This document shows, in pieces, positions 44,349-52,412 of a DNA stretch of 64,000 nucleotides. The notes under the pieces were generated by a model, which was not told the origin of the DNA, made no database searches, and saw nothing but the letters and a program-made list of their open reading frames with translations. The position numbers and the translations under genes were made by a program. Source of the stretch: Leuconostoc falkenbergense (GTDB lineage: Bacteria; Bacillota; Bacilli; Lactobacillales; Lactobacillaceae); assembly GCF_014634805.1 (NCBI RefSeq), contig NZ_BMBS01000003.1, positions 1 through 64,000 on the forward strand. Direction: 5' to 3'. Positions within the stretch are counted from its first letter, which is position 1, and every line of letters begins with the position of its first letter.

Positions 44349-46292
44349 TTAGTTGTGACGTTTTTGATACCAAACGAGTGTAATCGTAGTCATAGCCAAC
44401 GCTAGGAGAACGAGTGGCACAATTGCCAAAGCTTGAGCACTTGTACTTGGTAACTTAGCTTGCTTAGCAGGTGCTTCAGGTGTGAGTTTTGGTTCACTAG
44501 GTTGAATTGGCTTATCTGGTGTCACTGGGTCTACTGGAATAATTGGCGTAGGCGTAGGCGTGGGAGTAGGAGTAGGAGTAGGCGTAGGTGTTGGCGTGTG
44601 ATGATTAATAATATCGAAGCCAGACACTTCAGTCTTATATCCTGAAACCTTATCTTCAGTGACGGTATAGACAATCTTTTTACCGTTAGTATCGTACTTT
44701 TGTAAATCAGTGAAACTGTATTGCCAATTATCTTTGGCTGTTACGGTTTTTGTATTGATGATTTGACCATTAGCCAATAAATTAACTTTAATGGCGTCAG
44801 GACGGCTACCATCTTGGTTGTTTTGGTCGTCCCAAGTTTTTGTACCTGATACAGAAGTTGTATCAGATAGTGTATTGGTAAAGTTATTACCGTCTTGTTG
44901 AGATGTGTAATGATCAACTGCTTCTTCCTTGACGGTGTAGGTATACGCATTGGCATCGGCATCATACTTTGGCAAGTTAGTGAATGAATATTGCCAGTTC
45001 GTCTCTTCGGAAACGGACTTACTATCAATTTTTACACCATTTTGGTAAAGATCAACGATGATTGCGTCAGGACGTAATCCTTCGGCGTTGTTATCATCTT
45101 GCCAAGTTTTCGTGCCTGATACAGTTTCAGTGGTTTCACCACCACCGCCACCACCATTATCTGGTGTATAGATATCTACGGTCTGCTTTTCTATATTGTC
45201 ACCAGTAAGCTGACCAGAATTTTCATATTTGGAAGATTGACCGCCATCGGTAGCACGAGAGTCATAATTAATTAGAACGGTATCACTAAAATCACCAATA
45301 TTGATATGGAATTGCGTGTCTGAATCATAGGAGATTGCGTCAGCTGGCACATCACTACTTTTTATGAAATCTGTAAAAGTAGCGTTGTAAGAACCATGCA
45401 TTGCTGCCACTGTACCATGGACAACTTGTTGATTTTCGCCTATGAAGTCTGTATAAACACCATTTTTAATTTCTTCTTGTGTTAAATTCAGTCTCACTGT
45501 CCAATGAATAAGTGTTGGATCATTAGAATCAACTGTTCCCCATTTATACAAAACTTCATTTGGATCTGGTGTTGGATTGCCATCAGGGTCAACATGAATA
45601 GTTTGACCATTTGTTCCCCAATCAATCGGGACATCTGTATCTTCTTCTACTTGGCTATGATTCCAGTGAACCCAAATATTGAAGTCACCATTTATGCCGT
45701 TTTTGGCTGATGTTTCTGCATAATCAGTAAACGTAATTGTTACTTTACCTGTTGTATGGTCAGCCACAGCATGACCAATGACATTGCCGGCAGCGTCTTT
45801 GATATCAAATGTGACATCAGATTGTAATGCCAATACTGAGGGCACATTAACCGACATTGTATCTCCGGACTTAATAGCAGTTCCTGCGGGAATGTTATAG
45901 TCCCAGTGGGCTTGCATATTGTCGTAAATGCCAAAATCCGTTTTTGGATTACCGTTTTCATCTTCGAGTTCTGCATGGGTCACGAACTGGTCACCCCAGT
46001 CTGTGGCTCTCAAAGCAGGCGCACGAGATTGTGCTTGTGCATTAGTTATTTGATTAGTAGCTTTTTGATTCTGTGTTGTTGGTATTAGTGAAGACTTGTC
46101 GCTTGTAGCGGGCAAAGTTGTAGCTGCTGTCGTCTCTTCTTTAGTGACATCAGTGTGATTGCTTTGCTCCGTTGTTGCCTGTGATACTGTTGTATCCGTT
46201 GAAGCTGCCTGTGTGGCAGCTGATATAGGCGTCACAGCAAAAGTGCTGATCATCACAACCAAACTGAACAGTGTGGTGAATTTCTTGAACAT
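44349..46292 (-). CDS. Collagen-adhesin-type surface protein with two Cna-B domains and LPxTS anchor
   Basis: The 647-residue protein has a signal peptide (1-25, cleavage near ISA), a Thr/Gln-rich linker, an adhesin A-region of two Ig-like folds (about 95-370; WGDQFVTHAELED, IPAGTAIKSGDTMSVNVPS, typical of Cna/SdrG-type binding domains), two Cna-B repeats (VSGTKTWQDDNN at about 395 and VSGTKTWDDQNN at about 487; 90-residue spacing), a (TP)n stalk, and a sorting signal LPSTS followed by a hydrophobic helix and KRHN. Cna-B domains usually hold Lys-Asn isopeptide bonds. Possible ligand: collagen-like or other host/plant matrix. Start at ATG 46292 with AAGGAGAG upstream. Confidence 0.88.
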   Translation of the reverse strand: MFKKFTTLFSLVVMISTFAVTPISAATQAASTDTTVSQATTEQSNHTDVTKEETTAATTLPATSDKSSLIPTTQNQKATNQITNAQAQSRAPALRATDWGDQFVTHAELEDENGNPKTDFGIYDNMQAHWDYNIPAGTAIKSGDTMSVNVPSVLALQSDVTFDIKDAAGNVIGHAVADHTTGKVTITFTDYAETSAKNGINGDFNIWVHWNHSQVEEDTDVPIDWGTNGQTIHVDPDGNPTPDPNEVLYKWGTVDSNDPTLIHWTVRLNLTQEEIKNGVYTDFIGENQQVVHGTVAAMHGSYNATFTDFIKSSDVPADAISYDSDTQFHINIGDFSDTVLINYDSRATDGGQSSKYENSGQLTGDNIEKQTVDIYTPDNGGGGGGETTETVSGTKTWQDDNNAEGLRPDAIIVDLYQNGVKIDSKSVSEETNWQYSFTNLPKYDADANAYTYTVKEEAVDHYTSQQDGNNFTNTLSDTTSVSGTKTWDDQNNQDGSRPDAIKVNLLANGQIINTKTVTAKDNWQYSFTDLQKYDTNGKKIVYTVTEDKVSGYKTEVSGFDIINHHTPTPTPTPTPTPTPTPTPIIPVDPVTPDKPIQPSEPKLTPEAPAKQAKLPSTSAQALAIVPLVLLALAMTTITLVWYQKRHN

Positions 46293-46352
46293 GTTTCTCT
46301 CCTTATCATTTTTCTATTGTTCATCAGGTATTGTAATAGGGTAAGTCATCAT

Positions 46353-46434
46353 ATCATTCTCAAGAATTTGATTAAAAATTAAAAAAATAAAAACCGTTAT
46401 TATAGTGCTGAATAAGCGAGAATGATAACGGTTT
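46353..46434. other. Hairpin with alternative pairing in the divergent surface-gene region
   Basis: AAACCGTTAT (46391-46400) and ATAACGGTTT (46425-46434) form a 10-bp inverted repeat with an A-rich flank that makes it a terminator on the minus strand. ATCATTCTC (46353-46361) and GAGAATGAT (46418-46426) form a second, partly overlapping inverted repeat. The two pairings exclude each other at the edge. It lies 60-140 bp before the Cna-B gene, in a position for leader attenuation, though the promoter was not located. Confidence 0.4.
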
Positions 46435-46482
46435 CAGTCATATCAAGAGTGCCCGCCAAGTAGTCAAAGAATAGTCACAAAC

Positions 46483-46557
46483 TGAACGATTTTGTTCACT
46501 GTTAGTTCATCAGTTCTCCCGTATATCTTCACAAATTTTAGAGATAATAATCTTGTG
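46483..46557 (+). promoter_or_regulatory. Regulatory region of the WxL gene
   Basis: TGAAC (46483-46487) and TGTTCA (46493-46498) are an imperfect inverted pair sharing the TTGTTCA core found upstream of the giant surface protein. Further on, CTTCACAA and TTGTGAAG (about 46529 and 46553) form an 8-bp inverted repeat flanking a GATAAT that may be the -10. No clear -35. GGAAGAGG precedes the ATG at 46616. Confidence 0.35.
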
Positions 46558-46615
46558 AAGAAGTGAGAGTGTTCTCGCGGTAACACAATATACATAAAAG
46601 GAAGAGGTATATATT

Positions 46616-47161
46616 ATGACGATTTACACAAAGACAATCACTGCTGCTTTGGCATTAATGTTAGGTGCAGCCCCACTTGTTGGTACTGTTAGTGCTGAAA
46701 CTTCAGATGGAACTGTGACATTTTCTGATGAAACAGGTGCACTGTCAATTGATAGTGCAGATGACATTACATTTGGCACAATTGACTTGGCAAGCGTTGC
46801 TGATTTCACACCTACGGCTACAAACCAAGCAACAGGTAAGGTTGTTTTGAGCCAAACTTCAGCTAATCCAACTGGCACTTATGGTATTACAGTGCAACAA
46901 ACAGGTGATTGGATCAATGGTGGAACGCAAGCGACAGCAGCTAACCTGCCAATTCAGTATGATGGTACTTCTATTACAGCTGCTCAAGATTTTGTTACTA
47001 CTGGTACGTCTGCGCCAACAACACGTGGTTTATCTGACAAGAATTTTAACTATGGCTCTAAGGACTTTACTTTAGACTTGACAGGTAGTGGTAATTTGAC
47101 AAATGCTCTTGACAAGGCATTGACATCTGAAGTGACTTGGACTTTGACAGAGGGTGCATAA
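46616..47161 (+). CDS. Minimal WxL domain cell-wall protein
   Basis: This secreted 181-residue protein is almost entirely a WxL domain: signal peptide (1-27, cleavage near VSAET), then the beta-rich domain with a proximal TGDW motif (about 101-104) and terminal VTWTL motif. WxL domains attach to peptidoglycan and pair with DUF916/DUF3324 proteins. It is followed by a weak terminator and four genes on the same strand, so it is likely the highly expressed first gene of that unit. Confidence 0.9.
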   Translation: MTIYTKTITAALALMLGAAPLVGTVSAETSDGTVTFSDETGALSIDSADDITFGTIDLASVADFTPTATNQATGKVVLSQTSANPTGTYGITVQQTGDWINGGTQATAANLPIQYDGTSITAAQDFVTTGTSAPTTRGLSDKNFNYGSKDFTLDLTGSGNLTNALDKALTSEVTWTLTEGA

Positions 47162-47168
47162 TGCTTAG

Positions 47169-47196
47169 AAGACTATTCGATTAGAGTAGTCTTTTT
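47169..47196 (+). terminator. Terminator/attenuator between the WxL gene and the lectin cassette
   Basis: AAGACTATTC (47169-47178), GATTA loop and GAGTAGTCTT (47184-47193), then TTT, form a 10-bp stem. The short T-tract suggests partial read-through into the next gene, which starts 20 bp later with no promoter I can see. Confidence 0.7.
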
Positions 47197-47215
47197 CTGG
47201 TATGAGGTAGAGTTC

Positions 47216-48007
47216 ATGAATGACAACATCATATCAATTGCTGAAAAGATTTACTTTGATGACGATGGCCAATTAGTTATTACTGAAGGACGACCGAACT
47301 TCACATCAGCAGTTGAGAAGCTTTTTGATAATAGTGTTAGTATGCACATCTGTCATTCGATTAGTTGGCAGACGATGGATGATATAGTAGGGGGCATTGT
47401 AAAGTCGGCTTATGATAAGTCACAGAAAGAAAATTTGATAAGCACTTTCTTACGCGCTTTATATGCTGGCGAAGTCAGTCCAACGGTCAATCATAAGGCA
47501 ACAGCTGCCACTTTGAGCGACGATTACAATGCATGGTGTTTGCAAAACATTGAATCACTATGGTCACAAAATAACGGTTTAGTTCAAACATTTTATCAAA
47601 AAATGTTTAGTCAAGTGCACAACTTACGTTTAGATAAAGGTTTTTGGAATATAAGAATTAAGATGAATTTTGACCCACGTCACTGGGTGCACTACAATGA
47701 TGCTGGTGTGGCAGATATGAGTGATGATAATCCGAATCCACCTAGTGGACCAGATGTTTATCGCAACACTTTCGTACTGACAAGCGATGCTGACGCCAGA
47801 CAATTAAACTGGCTAGCAGCGGTCACGAGTGCAATAGGATTCGGTTATCCAGACTTTGTACAAAATAAACTGGGTGTGTCATTTAGTTTTCCAGCAGTCT
47901 ATACGTGGCAACCAGTTTTGTACTCGTCTTCTAATAGCTTCTTAATTAATTGGGATCATAAAGCCTACTTGAACGAATATATTGAGTGGGATACAAGTAA
48001 ATTTTAG
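47216..48007 (+). CDS. Hypothetical protein, first gene of the lectin cassette (263 aa)
   Basis: The 263-residue protein is soluble with no signal peptide or membrane helix. The first 100 residues look helical; the rest is aromatic-rich (KGFWNIRIKMNFDPRHWVHYND, PDVYRNTFVLTSDADARQLNW), like a beta-rich binding domain. GAGGTAG precedes the ATG at 47216. I do not recognise the family. It is followed at 26 bp by another unfamiliar gene, and all four genes are tightly packed, so it probably contributes to one complex or pathway with the LecB-like lectin. Confidence 0.75.
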   Translation: MNDNIISIAEKIYFDDDGQLVITEGRPNFTSAVEKLFDNSVSMHICHSISWQTMDDIVGGIVKSAYDKSQKENLISTFLRALYAGEVSPTVNHKATAATLSDDYNAWCLQNIESLWSQNNGLVQTFYQKMFSQVHNLRLDKGFWNIRIKMNFDPRHWVHYNDAGVADMSDDNPNPPSGPDVYRNTFVLTSDADARQLNWLAAVTSAIGFGYPDFVQNKLGVSFSFPAVYTWQPVLYSSSNSFLINWDHKAYLNEYIEWDTSKF

Positions 48008-48033
48008 CTTAAATTATCACAAAAGGAGAAACT

Positions 48034-48876
48034 ATGGGAATTCTAGGAACAATATTGGGTGCCGGTGCAATGGTGGGTAAGATTTGTGGCGCTTTTGCGA
48101 GCACATTGTCTGATACCAATGCGGGACGCTTAACTATGTGCTACACTGACCATGATGGACAGACACACTTATTATCTGACACTGGCTTATCAATCGGTGA
48201 TGGCTCTTTTATCACAAGTAAAAATGAAACAACTGGTAAGGTTGATCATCTTTTGTTCAATCGCTCCTCTGAAAATGCACTCGAGATTACCCGTGCTAAT
48301 GTTGATGATATCAAGGGTGATGACCCAATGAGTGAAAGCTTGCTCATTGGGCCAACTGATAAAGGTTATATTGAACCATTTTATACGAATTCACATTATC
48401 CAGTTGACACATTTGTGCAAGTCGTGCCAGTTAACGAACCCACCACTTTTAGAGGAAATGCTCTGGCGGCTGGCGGCATGATTTATACTGCGAGTTTTAA
48501 AAATTTAGTTGTTGATTCTGAAAATGTTAAATCAGGTTCTTATTTTCAATTGAATTATAATCAAGGCGCTTTGTTCTTTTCAAATGTTACCCTTGCGCCA
48601 TCAGGCGTGGCCTATTTAAGAGTCACAGCGCATAATGGGATTGCGTTTAGCAATGAGGTTGAATTACCAGTTGTGAAGACTGGTAATAACTATAATTGTA
48701 AGTACTCATTTTCTGAATTTGGCATCAAAAGTGGTGATGTTGTTGACATTGATTTACGTGTGCTGTTTGGGGCTGCAGAAGCTTCAAAGATAAAACAATT
48801 ACAAACAAATCGAGGCTTGAAAACAGCACCAATAAATGAACACGAGATGGATTTCATCTCACAATTACACCTTTAA
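48034..48876 (+). CDS. Hypothetical protein, second gene of the lectin cassette (280 aa)
   Basis: The 280-residue protein begins with a Gly/Ala/Ile-rich N-terminus (MGILGTILGAGAMVGKICGA), hydrophobic but without the basic start of a signal peptide, so it may be a membrane-inserting or self-assembling segment. The rest is beta-rich and ends with a helical tail. AAAGGAGA precedes the ATG. I recognise no family. It ends five bases before the next gene, which has no ribosome site of its own and so is coupled to it. Confidence 0.75.
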   Translation: MGILGTILGAGAMVGKICGAFASTLSDTNAGRLTMCYTDHDGQTHLLSDTGLSIGDGSFITSKNETTGKVDHLLFNRSSENALEITRANVDDIKGDDPMSESLLIGPTDKGYIEPFYTNSHYPVDTFVQVVPVNEPTTFRGNALAAGGMIYTASFKNLVVDSENVKSGSYFQLNYNQGALFFSNVTLAPSGVAYLRVTAHNGIAFSNEVELPVVKTGNNYNCKYSFSEFGIKSGDVVDIDLRVLFGAAEASKIKQLQTNRGLKTAPINEHEMDFISQLHL

Positions 48877-48881
48877 TTGTG

Positions 48882-49442
48882 ATGGATGGATTTGTTCGTG
48901 GGCAATTGTTTGCTAACATCTATATTGGTGTTCCTTATTCAACAGTGATTGCTTACATGACGGACAATGAAGTTAATCCAAATGTGACATTTCAAATAGT
49001 TGCCGGGCAACTACCGGGGGGGATACTGTTTAATGAAACGACTGGTGAATTATATGGAACGGCAACGCCATTTGCGCAGACTCATGATGTGCAAGTGAGC
49101 ACAATCAATGGTCATGATATTTTAACAGTACGTTTAAATATTTGTGCGACGGTTTCGCCACCACTTAAGATTGGACCATTATCTAAAATCATTATTTTTC
49201 AAAAAGGACAGTTTTTTGCACAAAAAATAGCGGTTGATGGCGGTGTTGGCAAGATAAATTATAGTTGTCACGGTTTGCCATGTGGCTTATATTGTCATGG
49301 GACAACTGGTGTGATTTATGGACAACCCATTGCGTTTGGCGGCGATACAACAATTACAATAACGGTGATGGATAGCCAGAACACAACAGATACTGTAAAG
49401 GTGATTATTAGAATGGTACAAGATGATGATGAAAGATATTAG
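48882..49442 (+). CDS. Two-repeat putative Ig (He_PIG-like) protein in the lectin cassette
   Basis: The 186-residue protein has two cadherin/Ig-like repeats with the He_PIG signature LPxGLxxxxTTGxIxG: QLPGGILFNETTGELYG (about residues 43-59) and GLPCGLYCHGTTGVIYG (about 130-146). Such domains occur in extracellular carbohydrate-binding proteins. It has no signal peptide. The ATG at 48882 is preferred; a GTG one codon earlier is possible. No ribosome site is seen, so translation is coupled to the gene before. Its 3' end overlaps the lectin gene by 20 bp. Confidence 0.75.
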   Translation: MDGFVRGQLFANIYIGVPYSTVIAYMTDNEVNPNVTFQIVAGQLPGGILFNETTGELYGTATPFAQTHDVQVSTINGHDILTVRLNICATVSPPLKIGPLSKIIIFQKGQFFAQKIAVDGGVGKINYSCHGLPCGLYCHGTTGVIYGQPIAFGGDTTITITVMDSQNTTDTVKVIIRMVQDDDERY

Positions 49443-49806
49443 AACTGAAACGCTTGAATTTCCAGCTGGTTATTTTGGTTTAGTGACGATGACAACGCAA
49501 GCAGGTTATGCCATAGAAGTTACTATTACTGATCAGAATGGTACGCAATTATTTTATGCGCAGCGATCAAGTAGCAATCCAATACCAACTATTACTGGCA
49601 CATTTATCACATTGACAGACAATCCTACGGTGACAATTCGTTGTGATGATTCGACAGATTTAGATGTGCGCTATGAGCAACTCACTATTTCAAATAATGA
49701 TGACAGTCTGATTACTCGTGATTATGTTTTCGTGGCGGAAGATTGGACCGACTACGATTATAATGACTTATTTTTATCAGTGTCAGCATGGCAACATAAC
49801 GGTTAA
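49423..49806 (+). CDS. LecB/PA-IIL-like calcium-dependent lectin
   Basis: The 127-residue protein resembles Pseudomonas fucose lectin LecB. Near the C-terminus EDWTDYDYND (residues 106-115) reproduces the calcium loop: LecB has Glu95, Asp99, Asp101, Asn103, Asp104, and here Glu106, Asp110, Asp112, Asn114, Asp115 have identical spacing. It also ends in Gly (127), as LecB ends in Gly114 whose carboxylate reaches a neighbouring calcium site. The N-terminus (LEFPAGYFGLVT) parallels LecB FTLPANTRFGVT. It probably binds two calcium ions and a sugar. No signal peptide, as in LecB. The identification is mine from motif alignment by memory. Confidence 0.75.
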   Translation: MMMKDIRTETLEFPAGYFGLVTMTTQAGYAIEVTITDQNGTQLFYAQRSSSNPIPTITGTFITLTDNPTVTIRCDDSTDLDVRYEQLTISNNDDSLITRDYVFVAEDWTDYDYNDLFLSVSAWQHNG

Positions 49807-49853
49807 TAACGTTTACGTTAACACCTAGTTGCCTTTTTTTGTTGCAGTTGCGT

Positions 49854-49883
49854 TTGACAATGTTCGGATTTTTCACGTACAAT
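49854..49883 (+). promoter_or_regulatory. Promoter of tgt
   Basis: TTGACA (49854-49859), 18-bp spacer, TACAAT (49878-49883). Confidence 0.8.
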
Positions 49884-49953
49884 AGTAAAGTAACTAATTA
49901 ACTGAAAAGATTGATTTACAGAAAGATAACTTGCTAAATACGGAGAAATAACA

Positions 49954-51174
49954 ATGGCAAAATCAGAACATCCGGCAGTGTGGTATGAACATCTGCATAC
50001 CGAGAAATACACCGGCGCACGCAGAGGCCGTATCCACACGCCGCATGGCACATTTGAGACGCCTATGTTCATGCCGGTTGGCACACAAGGTGCTGTCAAA
50101 GGTGTTGGTACACGTGAATTAAAAGATATTGGTGCACAATTTATTTTGAGCAATACCTATCACTTATGGGTTCGTCCCGGGGATGAGTTAATTGCGCAAG
50201 CTGGTGGGTTACACAAATATATGGGTTGGGACCAAGCCATTTTGACTGATTCAGGTGGCTTCCAAGTCTTCTCATTGGCTGACGCTCGTAAGCTCAAAGA
50301 AGAAGGCGTCACTTTCCAAAATCACGTCAACGGGGACAAGATGTTTCTATCACCTGAAGTGGCAATGAGAATTCAGAATAATTTGGGTTCAGATGTCATG
50401 ATGCAACTTGACGAAGCCATTCCGTATTTTGAAACTTATGAATACATCAAGGAATCAATGCAACGATCATTACGTTGGGCAGAACGTGCGCAAGTTGCCC
50501 ACAAAAATCCTGACACACAAGCCTTGTTTGGTATTGTACAGGGCGCTGGTTTTAAAGCATTGCGTACAGAGTCTGCTAATGGTTTAGTTGGCATGGACTT
50601 GCCCGGTTATGCAGTCGGTGGCTTATCAGTTGGTGAATCTAAAAAAGAAATGAACCGCGTGCTTGATTTCACTATGCCACTGTTGCCAGAAGACAAGCCT
50701 CGCTACCTTATGGGCGTGGCAGCACCTGATTCATTGATTGACGGTGTTATTCGCGGTGTTGATATGTTTGACTCGGTCTTGCCCACTCGAATTGGTCGTA
50801 AAGGTACCTTAATGACACGCTTTGGTCGCGTCGTCATCAAAAATTCAAAGTACAAAAATGATTTCACACCATTGGATCCAGATTTGAGTTATTACTCACC
50901 TAATCCAATTCGCCGTGAACAATTTGGTAACTTAGCACAATATGATTTGCCGGATTACAACCCATTCCAGAATCTGACACGCTCATACTTACACCACTTG
51001 TTTAACGCCAATGAGTTACTAGGTGCACAATTAGCGTCAGAACATAATTTACGTTTCTTACTGCAATTCATGGAAGATATGCGTACAGCAATCGAGAATG
51101 ATGAGCTACTAGCTTTCCGTGAGACAGTCATGGAAGAATACGGTTACAACAAACCAAATGCACGTCTTTTTTAA
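49954..51174 (+). CDS. tgt: tRNA-guanine transglycosylase, cysteine-free variant without zinc site
   Basis: Tgt is 406 residues and exchanges guanine 34 for preQ1 in Q-family tRNAs. Catalytic aspartates are present: Asp99 in TDSGGFQ, Asp153 in QLDEA and nucleophile Asp273 in MFDSVLPTR. Unusually, the protein has no cysteine at all. The Cys after Asp153+1 is Ala155, the Cys after the nucleophile is Ser274, and the CxCxxC zinc knuckle is replaced by [11 protein letters not shown] plus about 25 extra residues (310-340), although the fourth ligand His (YLHHLF, about 348) remains. Start ATG 49954 with CGGAGA. It precedes yajC as in many bacteria. Confidence 0.9.
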   Translation: MAKSEHPAVWYEHLHTEKYTGARRGRIHTPHGTFETPMFMPVGTQGAVKGVGTRELKDIGAQFILSNTYHLWVRPGDELIAQAGGLHKYMGWDQAILTDSGGFQVFSLADARKLKEEGVTFQNHVNGDKMFLSPEVAMRIQNNLGSDVMMQLDEAIPYFETYEYIKESMQRSLRWAERAQVAHKNPDTQALFGIVQGAGFKALRTESANGLVGMDLPGYAVGGLSVGESKKEMNRVLDFTMPLLPEDKPRYLMGVAAPDSLIDGVIRGVDMFDSVLPTRIGRKGTLMTRFGRVVIKNSKYKNDFTPLDPDLSYYSPNPIRREQFGNLAQYDLPDYNPFQNLTRSYLHHLFNANELLGAQLASEHNLRFLLQFMEDMRTAIENDELLAFRETVMEEYGYNKPNARLF

Positions 51175-51254
51175 ATTTGGTACAATAGAGATACTAGTAA
51201 AATTATGGGCTTTACTCAAAATATGACCACAGAATGAAGAAAGTAGGATATAAC

Positions 51255-51620
51255 ATGTCTTGGAATTTGATTTTGCCATTGGTGATTATCGTGGCAATGT
51301 TTTGGTTTATGTCACGCCAACAAAAGAAGCAACGTGAACAACAACAAACTATGCAAAACAGTTTGCAAAAAGGTAGTTCAGTTGTGACAATTGGCGGCTT
51401 ACATGCGATTGTTGATAGCGTAGATACTGCTGCAAAAACAGTTGATTTAGACGCTGAAGGTGTTATTTTGACATTTGAATTGTCAGCAATTCGTACAATC
51501 AAAAACCCTGTTGCACCAGTAGCAGAAAAGCCAACAGTTGATGACTTAAAGCCAGCCGAAACAGTTGAAGAAACAGAAAAGATTACTGATGATACTGATA
51601 AGCCATCAGATAGCAAGTAA
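51255..51620 (+). CDS. yajC: Preprotein translocase accessory subunit YajC
   Basis: YajC is 121 residues from ATG 51255 (AGGATATAAC upstream; an ATG seven codons earlier lacks a ribosome site). One N-terminal helix (about 5-20) is followed by the family motif RQQKKQREQQQ and a GSSVVTIGGLHAIVDSV beta domain, then an acidic tail. It sits in the membrane and associates with SecDF. tgt-yajC order is conserved widely. Confidence 0.93.
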   Translation: MSWNLILPLVIIVAMFWFMSRQQKKQREQQQTMQNSLQKGSSVVTIGGLHAIVDSVDTAAKTVDLDAEGVILTFELSAIRTIKNPVAPVAEKPTVDDLKPAETVEETEKITDDTDKPSDSK

Positions 51621-51639
51621 ATTTTCTTAACGGTATAAT

Positions 51640-51667
51640 AAAAGGGAGCGAAAGCTTCCTTTTATTT
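51640..51667 (+). terminator. Terminator of tgt-yajC
   Basis: AAAAGGGAGC, GAAA loop, GCTTCCTTTT (51640-51663): 10-bp stem with one G-U pair, T-rich tail. The downstream hydrolase start lies 14 bp further, so some read-through is possible. Confidence 0.8.
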
Positions 51668-51677
51668 TGGAGAAAAT

Positions 51678-52412
51678 ATGAAAACACACGTTTTGACTAT
51701 GCCTGATGGTACAAAAATTGTTTATGATGAATATGGAAATGACACGCTAACGACTGTTTTGCTATTGCATGGCAATGGTAGCTCTGCGCGTTACTTTAAG
51801 CGTCAATTACCAATCTATGCTGCACATTTACATGTCATTGCGATTGACTCAAGAGGGCATGGTCGCTCTAATAATACACAACCGGATATTAAGATTACTG
51901 ATTTAATTAGTGATATTGAACAAATTCGTACGACGTTGCATCTCGACAAAGTGGTTATTTTAGGTTACAGCGATGGTGCTAATATTGCTATGAAATATGC
52001 CATACAATATCCACAGCATGTGGCACGTTTGGTACTCAATGCACCTAATTTGACTTCGGAAGGTGTGTACAAAATTCTCTGGTGGGGAGACAATGTTGCG
52101 CAAGTTGCGACTGCAGCAATGGCACCAGTCAGTGCTTATGCTAAACGTCGCCACCAACAATTACATGTGATGAGTGAACCACTTAATATTACTTGTCAGC
52201 AATTGGCGGATTTAGCCATTCCTACTTTGATAGTCATTGGTGAGTTTGATCTAGTCAAGCGTCGTCATATCGAACATATTGCTGAAATAATGCCACATGC
52301 ACAAGTCATGATTTTAAAGGGACATGGGCATTTTGTCACTTACACGAACCCACGCAAGTTTGCGCAATTGGTGGCACCATTTTTAATAGGGGGAAATGAT
52401 GCAAAAATTTAA
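51678..52412 (+). CDS. Alpha/beta hydrolase
   Basis: The 244-residue cytosolic hydrolase has the oxyanion-hole motif LLLHGNGSS (about 28-36), nucleophile elbow GYSDGAN (Ser about 97), an acid in GEFDLVK and His in KGHGHF. The substrate is unknown; esters or small lipids are typical for the family. It overlaps mprF by 14 bp, so the pair is co-transcribed and a membrane-lipid substrate is conceivable (inference). TTGGAGA precedes the ATG. Confidence 0.85.
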   Translation: MKTHVLTMPDGTKIVYDEYGNDTLTTVLLLHGNGSSARYFKRQLPIYAAHLHVIAIDSRGHGRSNNTQPDIKITDLISDIEQIRTTLHLDKVVILGYSDGANIAMKYAIQYPQHVARLVLNAPNLTSEGVYKILWWGDNVAQVATAAMAPVSAYAKRRHQQLHVMSEPLNITCQQLADLAIPTLIVIGEFDLVKRRHIEHIAEIMPHAQVMILKGHGHFVTYTNPRKFAQLVAPFLIGGNDAKI

